A DNA stretch of 64,000 bases from Burkholderia sp. Bp9142 (GTDB lineage Bacteria > Pseudomonadota > Gammaproteobacteria > Burkholderiales > Burkholderiaceae), in the NCBI RefSeq assembly GCF_003853415.1, contig NZ_QTPP01000025.1:49056-113055 (forward strand), given 5' to 3'. Both the position numbers and the translations under genes were made by a program. Below are positions 50,922 through 58,994 of this stretch, piece after piece. The notes beneath the pieces are model-generated. The model worked only from the letters and a program-made list of their open reading frames with translations. It did not search any database and was not told where the DNA came from. Every line of letters starts with the position of its first letter. Position 1 is the first letter of the stretch.

Positions 50922-52238
50922 TCAGCTTGCGCGCTGCGTCGTGTCGCGTACGGCGCTTGCGTCGCGCTTGACGGAAGCCGTCGGCGATCCGACAGGCCCC
51001 GTCGCCCCCGCATGCTCGACGACAACGTTTCGCGCAATGATCTTCTCGATCTCGGCATCGGCCCGTGCGCCGTATTCGGCAAACACGTCGGTGCGATACG
51101 ACGTGTTCGTTGCCGCGCCGAGCTGCGGGCCCGTGTCGTCGCGCGTATCCACATCGACCTCCATCGACAGGCCGATCCGCAGCGGATGCGCTTCGAGCTC
51201 CTTCCGGTCGAGCTGGATGCGCGCGGGCAGGCGCTGAACGATCTTGATCCAGTTGCCCGTCGCGTTCTGCGCCGGCAAGCTCGCGAAGGCGCTGCCCGTG
51301 CCCGCCGAGAAGCCGACGACGCGGCCGTGGTACTTGACCTTGCCGCCGTACACATCGGCCGTCAGCGTGACGGGCTGACCGATGCGCATGCCGCGCAACT
51401 GGATTTCCTTGAAGTTCGCGTCGACCCAGACACCGTCGAGCGGAACGATCGCCATCAACGGCGTACCGGGCGACACGCGCTGGCCGACCTGGACCGAACG
51501 CTTCGCCACATAGCCCGTGACCGGCGCGGGCAATACGTTGCGCGCGTAGGCAAGATACGCATCGCGCACCTTCGACGCGGCGGCTTGCACGTTCGGATGC
51601 TGGTCGATCGTCGTGCGGCCGGTCAGTGCGCGGTTGGCTTCCGCCTGTTGACGAGCGGCATCGAGCGCCGCCCGCGCGGCCGCCACGGTGTCGCGCGCAT
51701 GCGCGATGTCTTCGGCCGACACGGCACCCGTGTCGGCAACGGCCTGGCGGCGGCGCAGATCGTCCTGCGCGCGGGCCAGATCGGACTGCTTCTGGGCGAC
51801 GTTCGCGGCATACAGATCGTTGTTCACGTAAAGACTGCTCACCTGCCGCACGATCTGACCCAGTGTCGCTTCGGCGTTGCCGAGTGCGACCTTCGCATCC
51901 GCATTGTCGAGTGTGACAACAGCGGCGCCCGCGTTCACGATCTGCGTATCGTCGGCATTCACGGCGACGACGGTACCCGCCACCTGTGGCGTCAGTTGCA
52001 CGAGGTTGCCGCTGACGTATGCGTCGTCGGTGGACTCGTGGTAGCGCGCGTACGTCAGGTAGTACATGCCATACGCGATCGACGACGCGACGACTGCCAC
52101 GCCGAGCAGCGCCAACAGCGGCCCGCGCCTCCGCGTGGCGGGCTCGCTTGCGACGTCACCGCCTCCCGACGGCGACGGATCGTGACTCACGCGGGCGGCA
52201 TCGACCGGCTTGCGAACCGGCGGGTTGATTTCGCTCAT
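50922..52238 (-). CDS. HlyD/EmrA-family membrane fusion protein
   Basis: A 438-residue periplasmic adaptor. A short cytoplasmic N terminus leads to one membrane helix (LLALLGVAVVASSIAYGMYYL), then a biotinyl-lipoyl-like half-motif (DAYVSGNLVQLTPQVAGTVVAV), a long alpha-hairpin region (residues about 110-230) and barrel domains. DDAYV is the common EmrA signature. It bridges the MFS pump and the outer-membrane factor. The C-terminal 60 residues (QLGAATNTSYRTDVFAEYGARADAEIEKII and a Ser/Thr-rich tail) are longer than in E. coli EmrA. Gene order OMF-MFP-MFS supports a single tripartite exporter. Confidence 0.93.
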   Translation of the reverse strand: MSEINPPVRKPVDAARVSHDPSPSGGGDVASEPATRRRGPLLALLGVAVVASSIAYGMYYLTYARYHESTDDAYVSGNLVQLTPQVAGTVVAVNADDTQIVNAGAAVVTLDNADAKVALGNAEATLGQIVRQVSSLYVNNDLYAANVAQKQSDLARAQDDLRRRQAVADTGAVSAEDIAHARDTVAAARAALDAARQQAEANRALTGRTTIDQHPNVQAAASKVRDAYLAYARNVLPAPVTGYVAKRSVQVGQRVSPGTPLMAIVPLDGVWVDANFKEIQLRGMRIGQPVTLTADVYGGKVKYHGRVVGFSAGTGSAFASLPAQNATGNWIKIVQRLPARIQLDRKELEAHPLRIGLSMEVDVDTRDDTGPQLGAATNTSYRTDVFAEYGARADAEIEKIIARNVVVEHAGATGPVGSPTASVKRDASAVRDTTQRAS

Positions 52239-52272
52239 TTCAATTCTCCAGGCAGATTCGATGGATAACCGC

Positions 52273-53790
52273 TCAGCGCGCGGCGACGGCAGGCGTGTCG
52301 GCTACGGGCCCTTTGGCGCGAGCCGCGGCCCCGGCGTCCGCGAACGACGTGTCGGCGAAGCCGCCACCCAGCGCGGACGCAAGCGCGATCTGCCGATCAC
52401 GGCGAGTCATGCGCAGATTCGCGACGCGCTGATCGGCGGAAAGCGCGTTGACGTCGGCGTTCAACACGGTTAGTTGATTGGTGAGGCCGGCCTTGTACTG
52501 CGTGAGCGCCAGTCCGGCGGCTTCCAACGCGGCTTGCCGCGCAGTCTGCGCATCGACCAGTTGCGCATCCGCCGAGCGCACGCCGGCGATTTGCGTGGCC
52601 ACGTCGCTCAACGCGGTCACGAGCGTCTGGTTATAGGTTGCGACTGCGCTATCGAAATCGGCATAGCGCCCCTTCAGTTGCGCGCGAAGCTCACCGGCGT
52701 CGAAGATCGGCAGGTGGATGGCCGGGCCGACGGATGCCGTGCGGCTCGCCGCCGTCAGGAAGCGCCCGAAGCCGAACGCGTCGAGCCCGATCGCGGCGCT
52801 CAGGTTGATGTCGGGATAGAACTCGGCCTTCGCTTCCTTCACGTCGTGCGCGATCGCATCGACGCTCCACCGGGCTGCCACGATGTCGGGACGCCGGCTG
52901 ACGAGATCCGCGGGCAGATTGTCGGGCAGGCGAACGTCGTCGCCCATGCCGAGCACCGGTCGCGCGATCTGCAGGCCGCGATCGGGACCGGCGCCGAGCA
53001 GCGCGGCGATTTCATAGCGCGTCGCGAGAATCTGGCCGTCGAGCGATTTCATCGCCGCGTGGCTCGTCGCGAGATTCGAGCGTGCGGTCTCCCGCTCGAC
53101 TTGCGTGTCGAGCCCCGTCGCGATACGGCTGGCGGTGATTCGATCGATCTGCTCGCGCCGATCGATCTCCTGTTTCGCGATGTCATGCAACAGGTAGAGC
53201 CGTGCAAGCTGGTTATAGGTGCGTGCGATCGAAGTCGTGAGCGTCAGCCGGACCGCTTCCTCGTCGACGCGGCTCGCCTGAAGCCTGGATACCGACGCCT
53301 TCAACGCCTCGCGCTTCTTGCCCCAGAGATCGAGTTCATACGAAGCACCGAGGATGCCCCGGTTCTCGGTCTGCCATGACCCGCCATACGGCGGCGGAAC
53401 GAGCGCCGTTCCTGAAAATTGCTGGCGTGTGAGCGTGTAGCTGGCGTCGACGCGCGGCATCGTTCCCGCCCGCGCGGATTCGCTATAGGCCTGCGCGGCT
53501 GCCACGCGCGCGCGTGCCTGATCGAGCGTCGGGCTACTTCTCAGCGCCTCGTCGATCAGCGCCTTCAGTTGGCCATCGCCGAACTGATCGGCCCAATCGG
53601 CGGTAGGCCAGTGACCTTGCTCGGACGGAAGACTCTGTTGTGTCACATACTGCTGCGGATCAGTCATCGTCGCATTGCCATGAATGCCGGCGTAATTCAC
53701 GCACGCCGACAAACCGGCCGCGACGATCGCCGGCACACCCGCCTTGAACACGTGCGACGCGTGTCGCCCGGCGCTTGAAAAAATGTTCAT
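52273..53790 (-). CDS. NodT-family outer membrane factor lipoprotein of RND/MFS efflux
   Basis: A 505-residue TolC-like outer-membrane factor. The N terminus is a lipoprotein signal with lipobox LSAC, placing the acylated Cys near residue 34. Two OEP repeats follow, with helices such as LDQARARVAAAQAYSESARAG and LTQYKAGLTNQLTVLNAD. Because a lipoprotein signal must be at the N terminus, ATG 53790 is taken as the start, although the frame is open upstream through the LRAT domain and the ribosome site (GAGACGAGC) is weak. It is the exit duct for the MFS/MFP pair encoded next. Confidence 0.88.
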   Translation of the reverse strand: MNIFSSAGRHASHVFKAGVPAIVAAGLSACVNYAGIHGNATMTDPQQYVTQQSLPSEQGHWPTADWADQFGDGQLKALIDEALRSSPTLDQARARVAAAQAYSESARAGTMPRVDASYTLTRQQFSGTALVPPPYGGSWQTENRGILGASYELDLWGKKREALKASVSRLQASRVDEEAVRLTLTTSIARTYNQLARLYLLHDIAKQEIDRREQIDRITASRIATGLDTQVERETARSNLATSHAAMKSLDGQILATRYEIAALLGAGPDRGLQIARPVLGMGDDVRLPDNLPADLVSRRPDIVAARWSVDAIAHDVKEAKAEFYPDINLSAAIGLDAFGFGRFLTAASRTASVGPAIHLPIFDAGELRAQLKGRYADFDSAVATYNQTLVTALSDVATQIAGVRSADAQLVDAQTARQAALEAAGLALTQYKAGLTNQLTVLNADVNALSADQRVANLRMTRRDRQIALASALGGGFADTSFADAGAAARAKGPVADTPAVAAR

Positions 53791-54381
53791 TGCTCGTCTC
53801 GTCACGTAGTAGGCCAACACAGTCGTTTGCAGAAAAATCGCCATTCGGGTTCGGTCCGGTATCCGCACGTGCGCGGCACGGTCCGGGGGCATTCGATCGC
53901 GACGACGCAATGCCGCGCGTGCGCAACAAGCCAGCACCTCGGTCGCGAGCGCGAACAGTGTCGTGATACCCATCCACGGATTCCTCAAGCCGCGGCGTAC
54001 CTGCTCACTGCGCCCGACACCCCGCACGCACCAGGTACAGAAGTGTTCGCAGTTGTTCGTCAGAAGCCGGTACCGGTCTTCACCGAGGCGCGACCTGGCC
54101 CGCTCGACGACGGTCATGCCGGTATAAACGGCATCCGGTTCCGGCTGAACACGGACGCCCTTGTTCGCCGCGAAGCGACATAACGGAACGCATTCCACCG
54201 GGCACCGTCTGGCGGAACGATGAAAGCCGCCATAGTGGATAACCAGGCCGTTTCCCGCGTAGATTCCGTGGTGCGCATACCCTTCCCGCTCACTGACGAG
54301 ATGGGCACCTGCTTCGATGCCGGAATCCGCTCGCGGCGCCGCCTGCGAATTCGTCAGCCAATCGATATTCAACGTTTCCAT
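53791..54381 (-). CDS. LRAT/H-rev107-type NlpC/P60 domain, in frame with the outer-membrane factor
   Basis: About 197 codons starting at ATG 54381 with a clear GGAGG before it. The LRAT catalytic set is present: His in GYAHHGIYAGNG, second His in IHYGGFH and the nucleophile Cys in LLTNNCEHFCTW. The domain is followed by two hydrophobic stretches (GITTLFALATEVLACCARAAL and IFLQTTVLAYYV). LRAT proteins are acyltransferases or phospholipases acting on membrane lipids. There is no stop codon before the outer-membrane factor, so the frame runs on to 52273. Either this is a true 702-residue fusion or a stop was lost by a small frameshift near the junction. Confidence 0.75.
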
Positions 54382-55002
54382 CGCAAGCCTCCGATTTCGT
54401 ATGTGCGTTGCATTCCGCGTCGCTGATGGGTCGCTTGCACGCGCAAGTCGAAGTGTCGGTCGTGGTCTTCCGGATCGCAGGCAAAGCCGCTCCCGCCCGA
54501 AGTCCGTCTTTCGGGAGCGATCGCCGTTGCATTCGTGGCGCTTCATCGGCGGCGGAAAATCACGAATCAGGGCAAGTGCGTCGAGCGCTATCGAAGTCGA
54601 TGACTCGTTTGCAGACCTGATCAGACGCATTGCCGTGCCTTAATACTATGAGCGGGCCGCACGCGCAGGTAGACCTGTATCGGAACACTTTGCCGTTCCT
54701 CATTGGCACCAATCCGCTGCGTCACCGCATTCGTCGAGAGCGCGATGCGCCCGGTCGCGCTCCGGTCTCGCCGCATTGGTGCGGAGCAGGCAACACCATG
54801 CATCCCGAGACGATCTGGTGCGGCGACGCGTGTTTGCCTAGCATGCAAGAGCGTTTGGCCCATCCGTCGGATGGAGGTCATGGGGATCGACTTGCAGCCA
54901 GGAGCCGCGCCATTGCACTGATTCGCTTCGAAAAACAACGCACCGCCCGATACCCAGGGTTCGAGACGCTCGCGTTGACCAGTACAAACAACCGGGAGGC
55001 AT
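54382..55002. other. Divergent intergenic region between LRAT/efflux operon and ohr copy 2
   Basis: About 620 bases. No gene is supported: frames on both strands lack domains and plausible ribosome sites. It lies between outward-facing transcripts and should contain promoters for both. Confidence 0.45.
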
Positions 55003-55503
55003 ATGGAGAACGAGAGGTTGCAACCTCCGTCGCAGACACTGCTCGACAAATACCGCGGGCGGGAATTCGCCGCGCTCTACACGACCACGGTCACGGTCTC
55101 CGGAGGTGAATCCGGGCACGGCCGTGCATCGGGTGTTGCGAGATCCGACGACGGTTGTCTCGTCCTTGATTTGCGGTTGCCCACCGAACTGGGCGGTCCG
55201 GGCGGCGGCACCAATCCGGAACAGCTTTTCGCAGCCGGCTATGCCGCGTGCTTCCACGGTGCGCTGAGCCTGCTGGCGCAGCGCGAACGGATCGACATGC
55301 GGGAAACAACCGTGGCGGTCGAAGTGTCGTTCGGTCGCGATCCGGTGGATGGCGGATATGCGCTGACCGCCAACGTCACCGCCCGCATGCCGGGTGTGGA
55401 CCTGCAGGTCGCGGAACGTCTGGTCCGCGACACGGAGCGCCTGTGTCCCTATACGAAGATGGCGCGACAGGGAATCCTCAGTGTCGTCGCCGTGTCGGCG
55501 TGA
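55003..55503 (+). CDS. ohr: Organic hydroperoxide resistance protein, Ohr/OsmC family (copy 2)
   Basis: A 166-residue Ohr peroxidase with Cys83 (AACFHGAL), Cys148 (RLCPYTKM) and Arg41 in GHGRASG. It aligns without gaps to copy 1 at 40126-40626, about two thirds identical, with changes mostly in residues 91-107 and 121-140. GGGAGGC precedes the ATG. It is followed by an AhpD-like gene, so here Ohr belongs to a peroxide/alkylhydroperoxide-type stress group. Two retained copies of one length suggest different induction or substrate preference rather than a recent duplication. Confidence 0.92.
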   Translation: MENERLQPPSQTLLDKYRGREFAALYTTTVTVSGGESGHGRASGVARSDDGCLVLDLRLPTELGGPGGGTNPEQLFAAGYAACFHGALSLLAQRERIDMRETTVAVEVSFGRDPVDGGYALTANVTARMPGVDLQVAERLVRDTERLCPYTKMARQGILSVVAVSA

Positions 55504-55658
55504 CGGATGATTGGTGCCGAAGCGGCAACAGAGTGCGCACGTACCGGGCACTACTGGGCCGCGAGACACGCGATTACGATGATTGCCAGGCCGGTCGTGC
55601 GATGTATCGCCATGCGCAGCACCGGTAGTACCGCTTCCACAGATCAGGAGAACGGATC

Positions 55659-56138
55659 ATGACGCAACGTATCAACTACTTTCAGCAATCGCCGGAACTG
55701 ACCAGGAAACTCGTCGAGCTCGACGGGTTGTTTCAAAAGACGACGATCGAGGTGCCGGTTCGCGAGCTCGTCGAGATTCGGGCGTCGCAGCTCAACGGCT
55801 GCGCGTTCTGCGTCGACATGCACATCAAGACGGCCAGGATCCACGGCGAGCGCGAACTGCGCATGCATCACGTCGTGGTCTGGCGCGAGTCGCCGCTGTT
55901 TTCGCCGCGCGAGCGCGCCGCGCTGGAATGGACCGAAGCACTGACGCAGCTCTCGTCGCACGGCGTGCCGGACGATATCTACGAACGCGTGCGGGCCCAC
56001 TATTCGGAGCAGGAGCTGTCGGATCTCACCTTCCTCGTCGGTGCGATCAACAGCTGGAACCGGCTGAATGTCGCGTTCCGCATCGCGCCCGGCTCGTTCG
56101 ACAAGATGTTCGGGCTCGACAAGGCCAACCTGGAGTAA
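55659..56138 (+). CDS. AhpD-like carboxymuconolactone decarboxylase family protein
   Basis: A 159-residue CMD-family protein. The redox motif is ASQLNGCAFCVDMH: a CxxC pair with a His four residues later, as in AhpD alkylhydroperoxidases. The proton-relay Glu is in RELVEIRAS. It should reduce peroxides or act as a disulfide reductase partner of a peroxidase. ATG follows ATCAGGAGAAC. The cupin gene that usually accompanies such proteins lies further on but is now separated by a TnpB element that begins five bases after this gene's stop codon. Confidence 0.9.
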   Translation: MTQRINYFQQSPELTRKLVELDGLFQKTTIEVPVRELVEIRASQLNGCAFCVDMHIKTARIHGERELRMHHVVVWRESPLFSPRERAALEWTEALTQLSSHGVPDDIYERVRAHYSEQELSDLTFLVGAINSWNRLNVAFRIAPGSFDKMFGLDKANLE

Positions 56139-56142
56139 CGAC

Positions 56143-56300
56143 TTGACGTCCTCCGCCGCCTAAAGGCGGCGGATTCCCACACCTGGCGATGCACGTCCGC
56201 ATCGGAGAATGTTCAGCGCAGCATTGGTATCTCGATCATGCACGACACCACAGTCACTGCAGGCCCACGCTCTTACTCGCAGTCCCGCGATACCTTTCGG
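56143..56300 (-). ncRNA. Probable reRNA (omega RNA) of the TnpB element
   Basis: In IS605-type elements a guide RNA covers the 3' end of tnpB and the right end, with its guide taken from flanking DNA just beyond. Here that guide would come from the end of the AhpD-like gene. Only the right-end hairpin is visible directly; the RNA's start is a guess. Confidence 0.3.
56153..56172 (-). repeat. Right-end hairpin of the TnpB element
   Basis: CCGCCGCC taaa GGCGGCGG, an 8-bp perfect stem. The tnpB stop codon (TAG on the minus strand) lies inside it. It would form the end recognised during transposition and the 3' part of the guide RNA scaffold. Confidence 0.75.
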
Positions 56301-57221
56301 CCGCGTCGTGCTGTCTGTCGACCCGCACGCCGAACAGGACTGGGTAGAACCGCTTTCGTCGACTTCCTCGAACGTGACTCCGTGCGCGATCGCTTTGTAA
56401 TGAAGCTTGTTCCGGAAGGACGACCAGGATGCGTCATAGACGCTCTTCGCCATCCTGGTTCTGGCGAGCTTCACGGCCGACACGTTACCGACCGCGATGT
56501 AATCGAAGCGCCGCACCAGATCGAGCGCGAGCTTGTGCTGGAAATCGGCGCGGGCATTCGCCACCTTGGCGTGCAGCTTCGCGATATGCCGCTTGTGCTT
56601 GCGCGCCCGCTGCGCCTTCGCCAGCTTGTCGGCCGCGCGACGGCCGAACGGGTCATTGGGCAGCTTCTCGCCGGTCGAAAGTGTGGCGAAGTCTTTCAGG
56701 CCGAGATCAATGCCGACGCCGGAACGGATCGGGCGCGCCTGAACATCGGGCAGCTCGATCACGATATTCAGGAACCAGTTGCCGCGTGCATCTTGCGCAA
56801 AGTTGGTGCCGTCCTTGATCTTGCCGTCGGGAAGCGGCCGGCTGTTGAACACACGGAAGGTGTTACCGGCGAAGCGGAACGCGTCGCCCTCGCGTTTCAG
56901 GTCTCGGCCCTTCAGCGGCACCCAGCCAAGCGATTTCCTGCCGCGATAGCGCAGGTAGGGCCGACGGCGCTGGCTGCGCGACTTCGCGTATTGCTCGCAC
57001 GTCGCATTGACCGTGCCGGAATGGATGCCAAGTTCCTTGCTGCTGCCGGTGGTCAGCACGTTCAGATCAAAACCCGTCGGCCACTTTTTGTTCCACTTGA
57101 GCGCGTGCTTCTGCGCGTCATTGCAGAAGTTCCAGACGTAGTTCACCGCACGGCTCTGCTTGTTCAGGAGTCCGTTGAGCGACTTCACGCGGTAGCGGTA
57201 GACAAGAATCATGCCGGTCAT
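56160..57221 (-). CDS. tnpB: TnpB RNA-guided nuclease (IS605 OrfB family)
   Basis: A 353-residue TnpB. The RuvC parts are GIDLGLKDFAT (Asp172), YIAVGNVSAVKL (241-252), a zinc ribbon with CSACG (296-300) and CSDCG (321-325), and HDRDTNAALNIL (Asp331). At the usual RuvC-II Glu position (VVxED-like) it has Gly245. A Glu at 289 in EVDESGSTQSC is typical of a TnpB group with a rearranged active site, so nuclease function may persist. Start ATG is 57221; a second ATG at 57212 is possible. TnpB cuts the empty donor site under reRNA guidance and promotes element retention. Confidence 0.9.
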   Translation of the reverse strand: MTGMILVYRYRVKSLNGLLNKQSRAVNYVWNFCNDAQKHALKWNKKWPTGFDLNVLTTGSSKELGIHSGTVNATCEQYAKSRSQRRRPYLRYRGRKSLGWVPLKGRDLKREGDAFRFAGNTFRVFNSRPLPDGKIKDGTNFAQDARGNWFLNIVIELPDVQARPIRSGVGIDLGLKDFATLSTGEKLPNDPFGRRAADKLAKAQRARKHKRHIAKLHAKVANARADFQHKLALDLVRRFDYIAVGNVSAVKLARTRMAKSVYDASWSSFRNKLHYKAIAHGVTFEEVDESGSTQSCSACGSTDSTTRPKGIAGLRVRAWACSDCGVVHDRDTNAALNILRCGRASPGVGIRRL

Positions 57222-57262
57222 TTTAACTTTGGAATGCCGTCTGTCGACGGCGCTCCTTTCCT

Positions 57263-57282
57263 CCCCGCCGCAAACGGCGGGG
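57263..57282 (-). repeat. Left-end hairpin of the TnpB element
   Basis: CCCCGCCG caaa CGGCGGGG, an 8-bp stem whose sequence mirrors the right-end hairpin. It lies 42 bases upstream of the tnpB start codon and 17 bases from the start codon of the cupin gene. Confidence 0.72.
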
Positions 57283-57298
57283 TTTCTCGGAGCAACTG

Positions 57299-57703
57299 AT
57301 GAAACACAGCATGCTCGCGCTTGCACCGCTTGCCCTGTCGCTGCTGATGCCCGTTCAGCCGGCCGCCGCGGCACCGCAAGCCAGGGTGACGCAGTTGACC
57401 ACGGAGCCGTTGCCCGAGTATCCGGGCAAGGAGGCGCAGATGATCGTCGTGGATTATCCGCCCGGCAGTGTCGATCCCGTGCATCGTCACGACGCGCACG
57501 CATTCGTCTATGTGCTCGACGGCAGCATCGTGATGGGCCTGAACGGCGGCAAGGAGGTCACGCTCCACGCCGGCGACACCTTCCACGAAGGCCCCGACGA
57601 CGTGCACACGGTCGGACGTAACGCCAGCAGCACGAAGCCGGCAAGGTTCGTCGTGTTCCTGATCAAGAACAAGGGCGCGCCGGTCCTCACGCCCGTGAAA
57701 TAG
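57299..57703 (+). CDS. Exported cupin-domain protein
   Basis: A 134-residue single-cupin protein with a signal peptide (MLALAPLALSLLMPVQPAAA, cleavage near AAAA-P). Cupin motif 1 is DPVHRHDAHAFVYVLDGSIVMG (metal ligands in HRHDAH and Glu replaced by Val/Tyr region), and motif 2 is AGDTFHEGPDDVH. It probably binds a metal in the periplasm; such proteins often accompany carboxymuconolactone decarboxylase genes. The TnpB element ends only about ten bases before its ATG, so its original promoter and leader may have been replaced. The ribosome site CGGAGC lies at the junction. Confidence 0.85.
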   Translation: MKHSMLALAPLALSLLMPVQPAAAAPQARVTQLTTEPLPEYPGKEAQMIVVDYPPGSVDPVHRHDAHAFVYVLDGSIVMGLNGGKEVTLHAGDTFHEGPDDVHTVGRNASSTKPARFVVFLIKNKGAPVLTPVK

Positions 57704-57971
57704 CAGGATCGCCGGCGCGGCCCCGCGATGCCGGGTCTGGCCCGGGCGTTCGACGTTCCGGCAGCGCACCAGCGCGTGTGCGCCGACGGGCGGAATGTCC
57801 TCGCGCGTCCCGCACCCCGGGGCAGCCGGCGGTCATGATGCCGCCTCCGCGCCGGCACGCCGTTCCCGCGTGTCCGGCCCGTCGATGTCTTTCCTCATAC
57901 CATCGTCGTTCATCCGGCACACGTTCGGCGCGCCCCGGCACGCTGAGCGCGGGATCGGGAAATCGCCGGGT

Positions 57972-57988
57972 ATACTCCCCACCAGTAT
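57972..57988. promoter_or_regulatory. FrmR/RcnR-type operator, copy 1
   Basis: ATACT-CCCCACC-AGTAT: a C-tract of seven flanked by a perfect ATACT/AGTAT inverted repeat. This is the form of sites bound by CsoR/RcnR/FrmR-family repressors (TACT-G/C tract-AGTA). Confidence 0.72.
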
Positions 57989-57995
57989 CCGTCAT

Positions 57996-58012
57996 ATACT
58001 CCCCCCCAGTTT
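57996..58012. promoter_or_regulatory. FrmR/RcnR-type operator, copy 2
   Basis: ATACT-CCCCCCC-AGTTT, the same design with one mismatch in the right arm, 24 bases from copy 1 centre to centre. Both copies are followed by CCGTC, so each is part of a 24-base tandem repeat. They lie about 175 bases upstream of gfa. Confidence 0.7.
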
Positions 58013-58184
58013 CCGTCGAGGATTGAGAGGCGACATAAAAGGCGCAGAATTGACGCGGGTTCCTGCGCCGTTCGCGACATGCGCGAAATCGCCTTCCGAC
58101 ATCGACGGCGCACTCGATCCGATACGTGAAGGGAAGTCGATCCGAACCGTCGTTCACCACTGAAGCACCAAAAAGGAGATGACC

Positions 58185-58760
58185 ATGTCCGTCGCCATTC
58201 ATCCCGCCGTCGATCGCGGCATTCAAAAGGGCACCGCCCAGTTCGCCGGCGGCACGCTGCGTTGCCTGTGCACGCAGGATCCGGTCGAGGTTCGGGTCGA
58301 TGCCCAGGTCGCGTTCAATCACGCGTGCGGCTGCACGAAGTGCTGGAAGCCGGCCGGCGCGCTGTTTTCCGTCGTGGGTGTCGTGCCGCGCGACAAGGTC
58401 ACCGTGACCGCACATGGCGAGAAACTGCACGTCGTGGACGACAAGGCGTTGATCCAGCGCCATGCGTGCTCCGGCTGCGGCACGCATCTGTTCGGACGCA
58501 TCGAAAATACCGACCATGCGTTTTACGGCCTGGATTTCATCCATACCGAACTGTCGCCGGATGCCGGTTGGGAGGGACCCGGTTTCGCCGCGTTCGTGTC
58601 GTCGATCATCGAGAGCGGCACGCCGCCGTCGTTGATGGCGGACGTGCGCGACACGCTGCGCAGCAAGGGGCTGGAGCCCTACGATTGCCTGAGCCCGCCG
58701 CTGATGGATGCGCTGGCGACGCAGACGGCCAAGGCCAAAGGCACCTACCGGGAGGCGTGA
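58185..58760 (+). CDS. gfa: Glutathione-dependent formaldehyde-activating enzyme (GFA)
   Basis: A 191-residue zinc protein of the Gfa/CENP-V family. Cysteine ligands are in LRCLCTQ, HACGCTKCWKPAGA and HACSGCGTHLFGRIEN. The full-length C-terminal half with GLDFIHTELSPDAGWEGPGFAAFVSSIIE identifies the true S-(hydroxymethyl)glutathione synthase group. It joins glutathione and formaldehyde, the substrate for the class III alcohol dehydrogenase, which is not in this window. ATG 58185 is preferred over 58179 because AAGGAG then has normal spacing. The two FrmR-like sites upstream fit induction by formaldehyde. Confidence 0.9.
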   Translation: MSVAIHPAVDRGIQKGTAQFAGGTLRCLCTQDPVEVRVDAQVAFNHACGCTKCWKPAGALFSVVGVVPRDKVTVTAHGEKLHVVDDKALIQRHACSGCGTHLFGRIENTDHAFYGLDFIHTELSPDAGWEGPGFAAFVSSIIESGTPPSLMADVRDTLRSKGLEPYDCLSPPLMDALATQTAKAKGTYREA

Positions 58761-58994
58761 GTTCCGCCATGGCCGGCGCGTGGCGGCAGGCTGCCGCGCT
58801 TCGCCACGACGGTCACGAATCGTGTATCGAACCCGTCGCCGCGCGTGGCGTGCGCCGTCATCGCGCGGCTTTGCACGGGCTTGATCAAGGACGTCTCATG
58901 CGGAGATGCGTCAGCGTCGGCCTGCGGCACCAGTTCCCAGCGCCGGCGACAGGGGCGCGCAATGCGCCCGACGGTTTTGCGAGCCGATTGGGTA

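Larger units (their letters stand above)
56143..57290 (-). mobile_element. IS200/IS605-superfamily element carrying only tnpB
   Basis: The element has a single gene and subterminal hairpins at both ends (56153-56172 and 57263-57282), each with an 8-bp stem and four-base loop. The right end, read on the minus strand, finishes GGACGTCAA; TCAA is the right cleavage motif of IS608-type elements, placing that end at 56143. The left end is less certain, within a few bases of 57290. No tnpA (Y1 transposase) is present, so movement needs a transposase from elsewhere. It separates the AhpD-like gene from the cupin gene. Confidence 0.72.
57704..58184. other. Intergenic region upstream of gfa
   Basis: About 480 bases without a supported gene. 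Its notable content is the pair of metalloregulator-like operators at 57972-58012. The rest shows no repeat or structure that I can name. Confidence 0.45.

Noticed and set aside
56160..57221. TnpB as a nuclease-dead repressor (TldR)
   Set aside because: RuvC-I and RuvC-III aspartates are intact, a replacement Glu is present, and the element still has both end hairpins, so an active rearranged TnpB is more likely.
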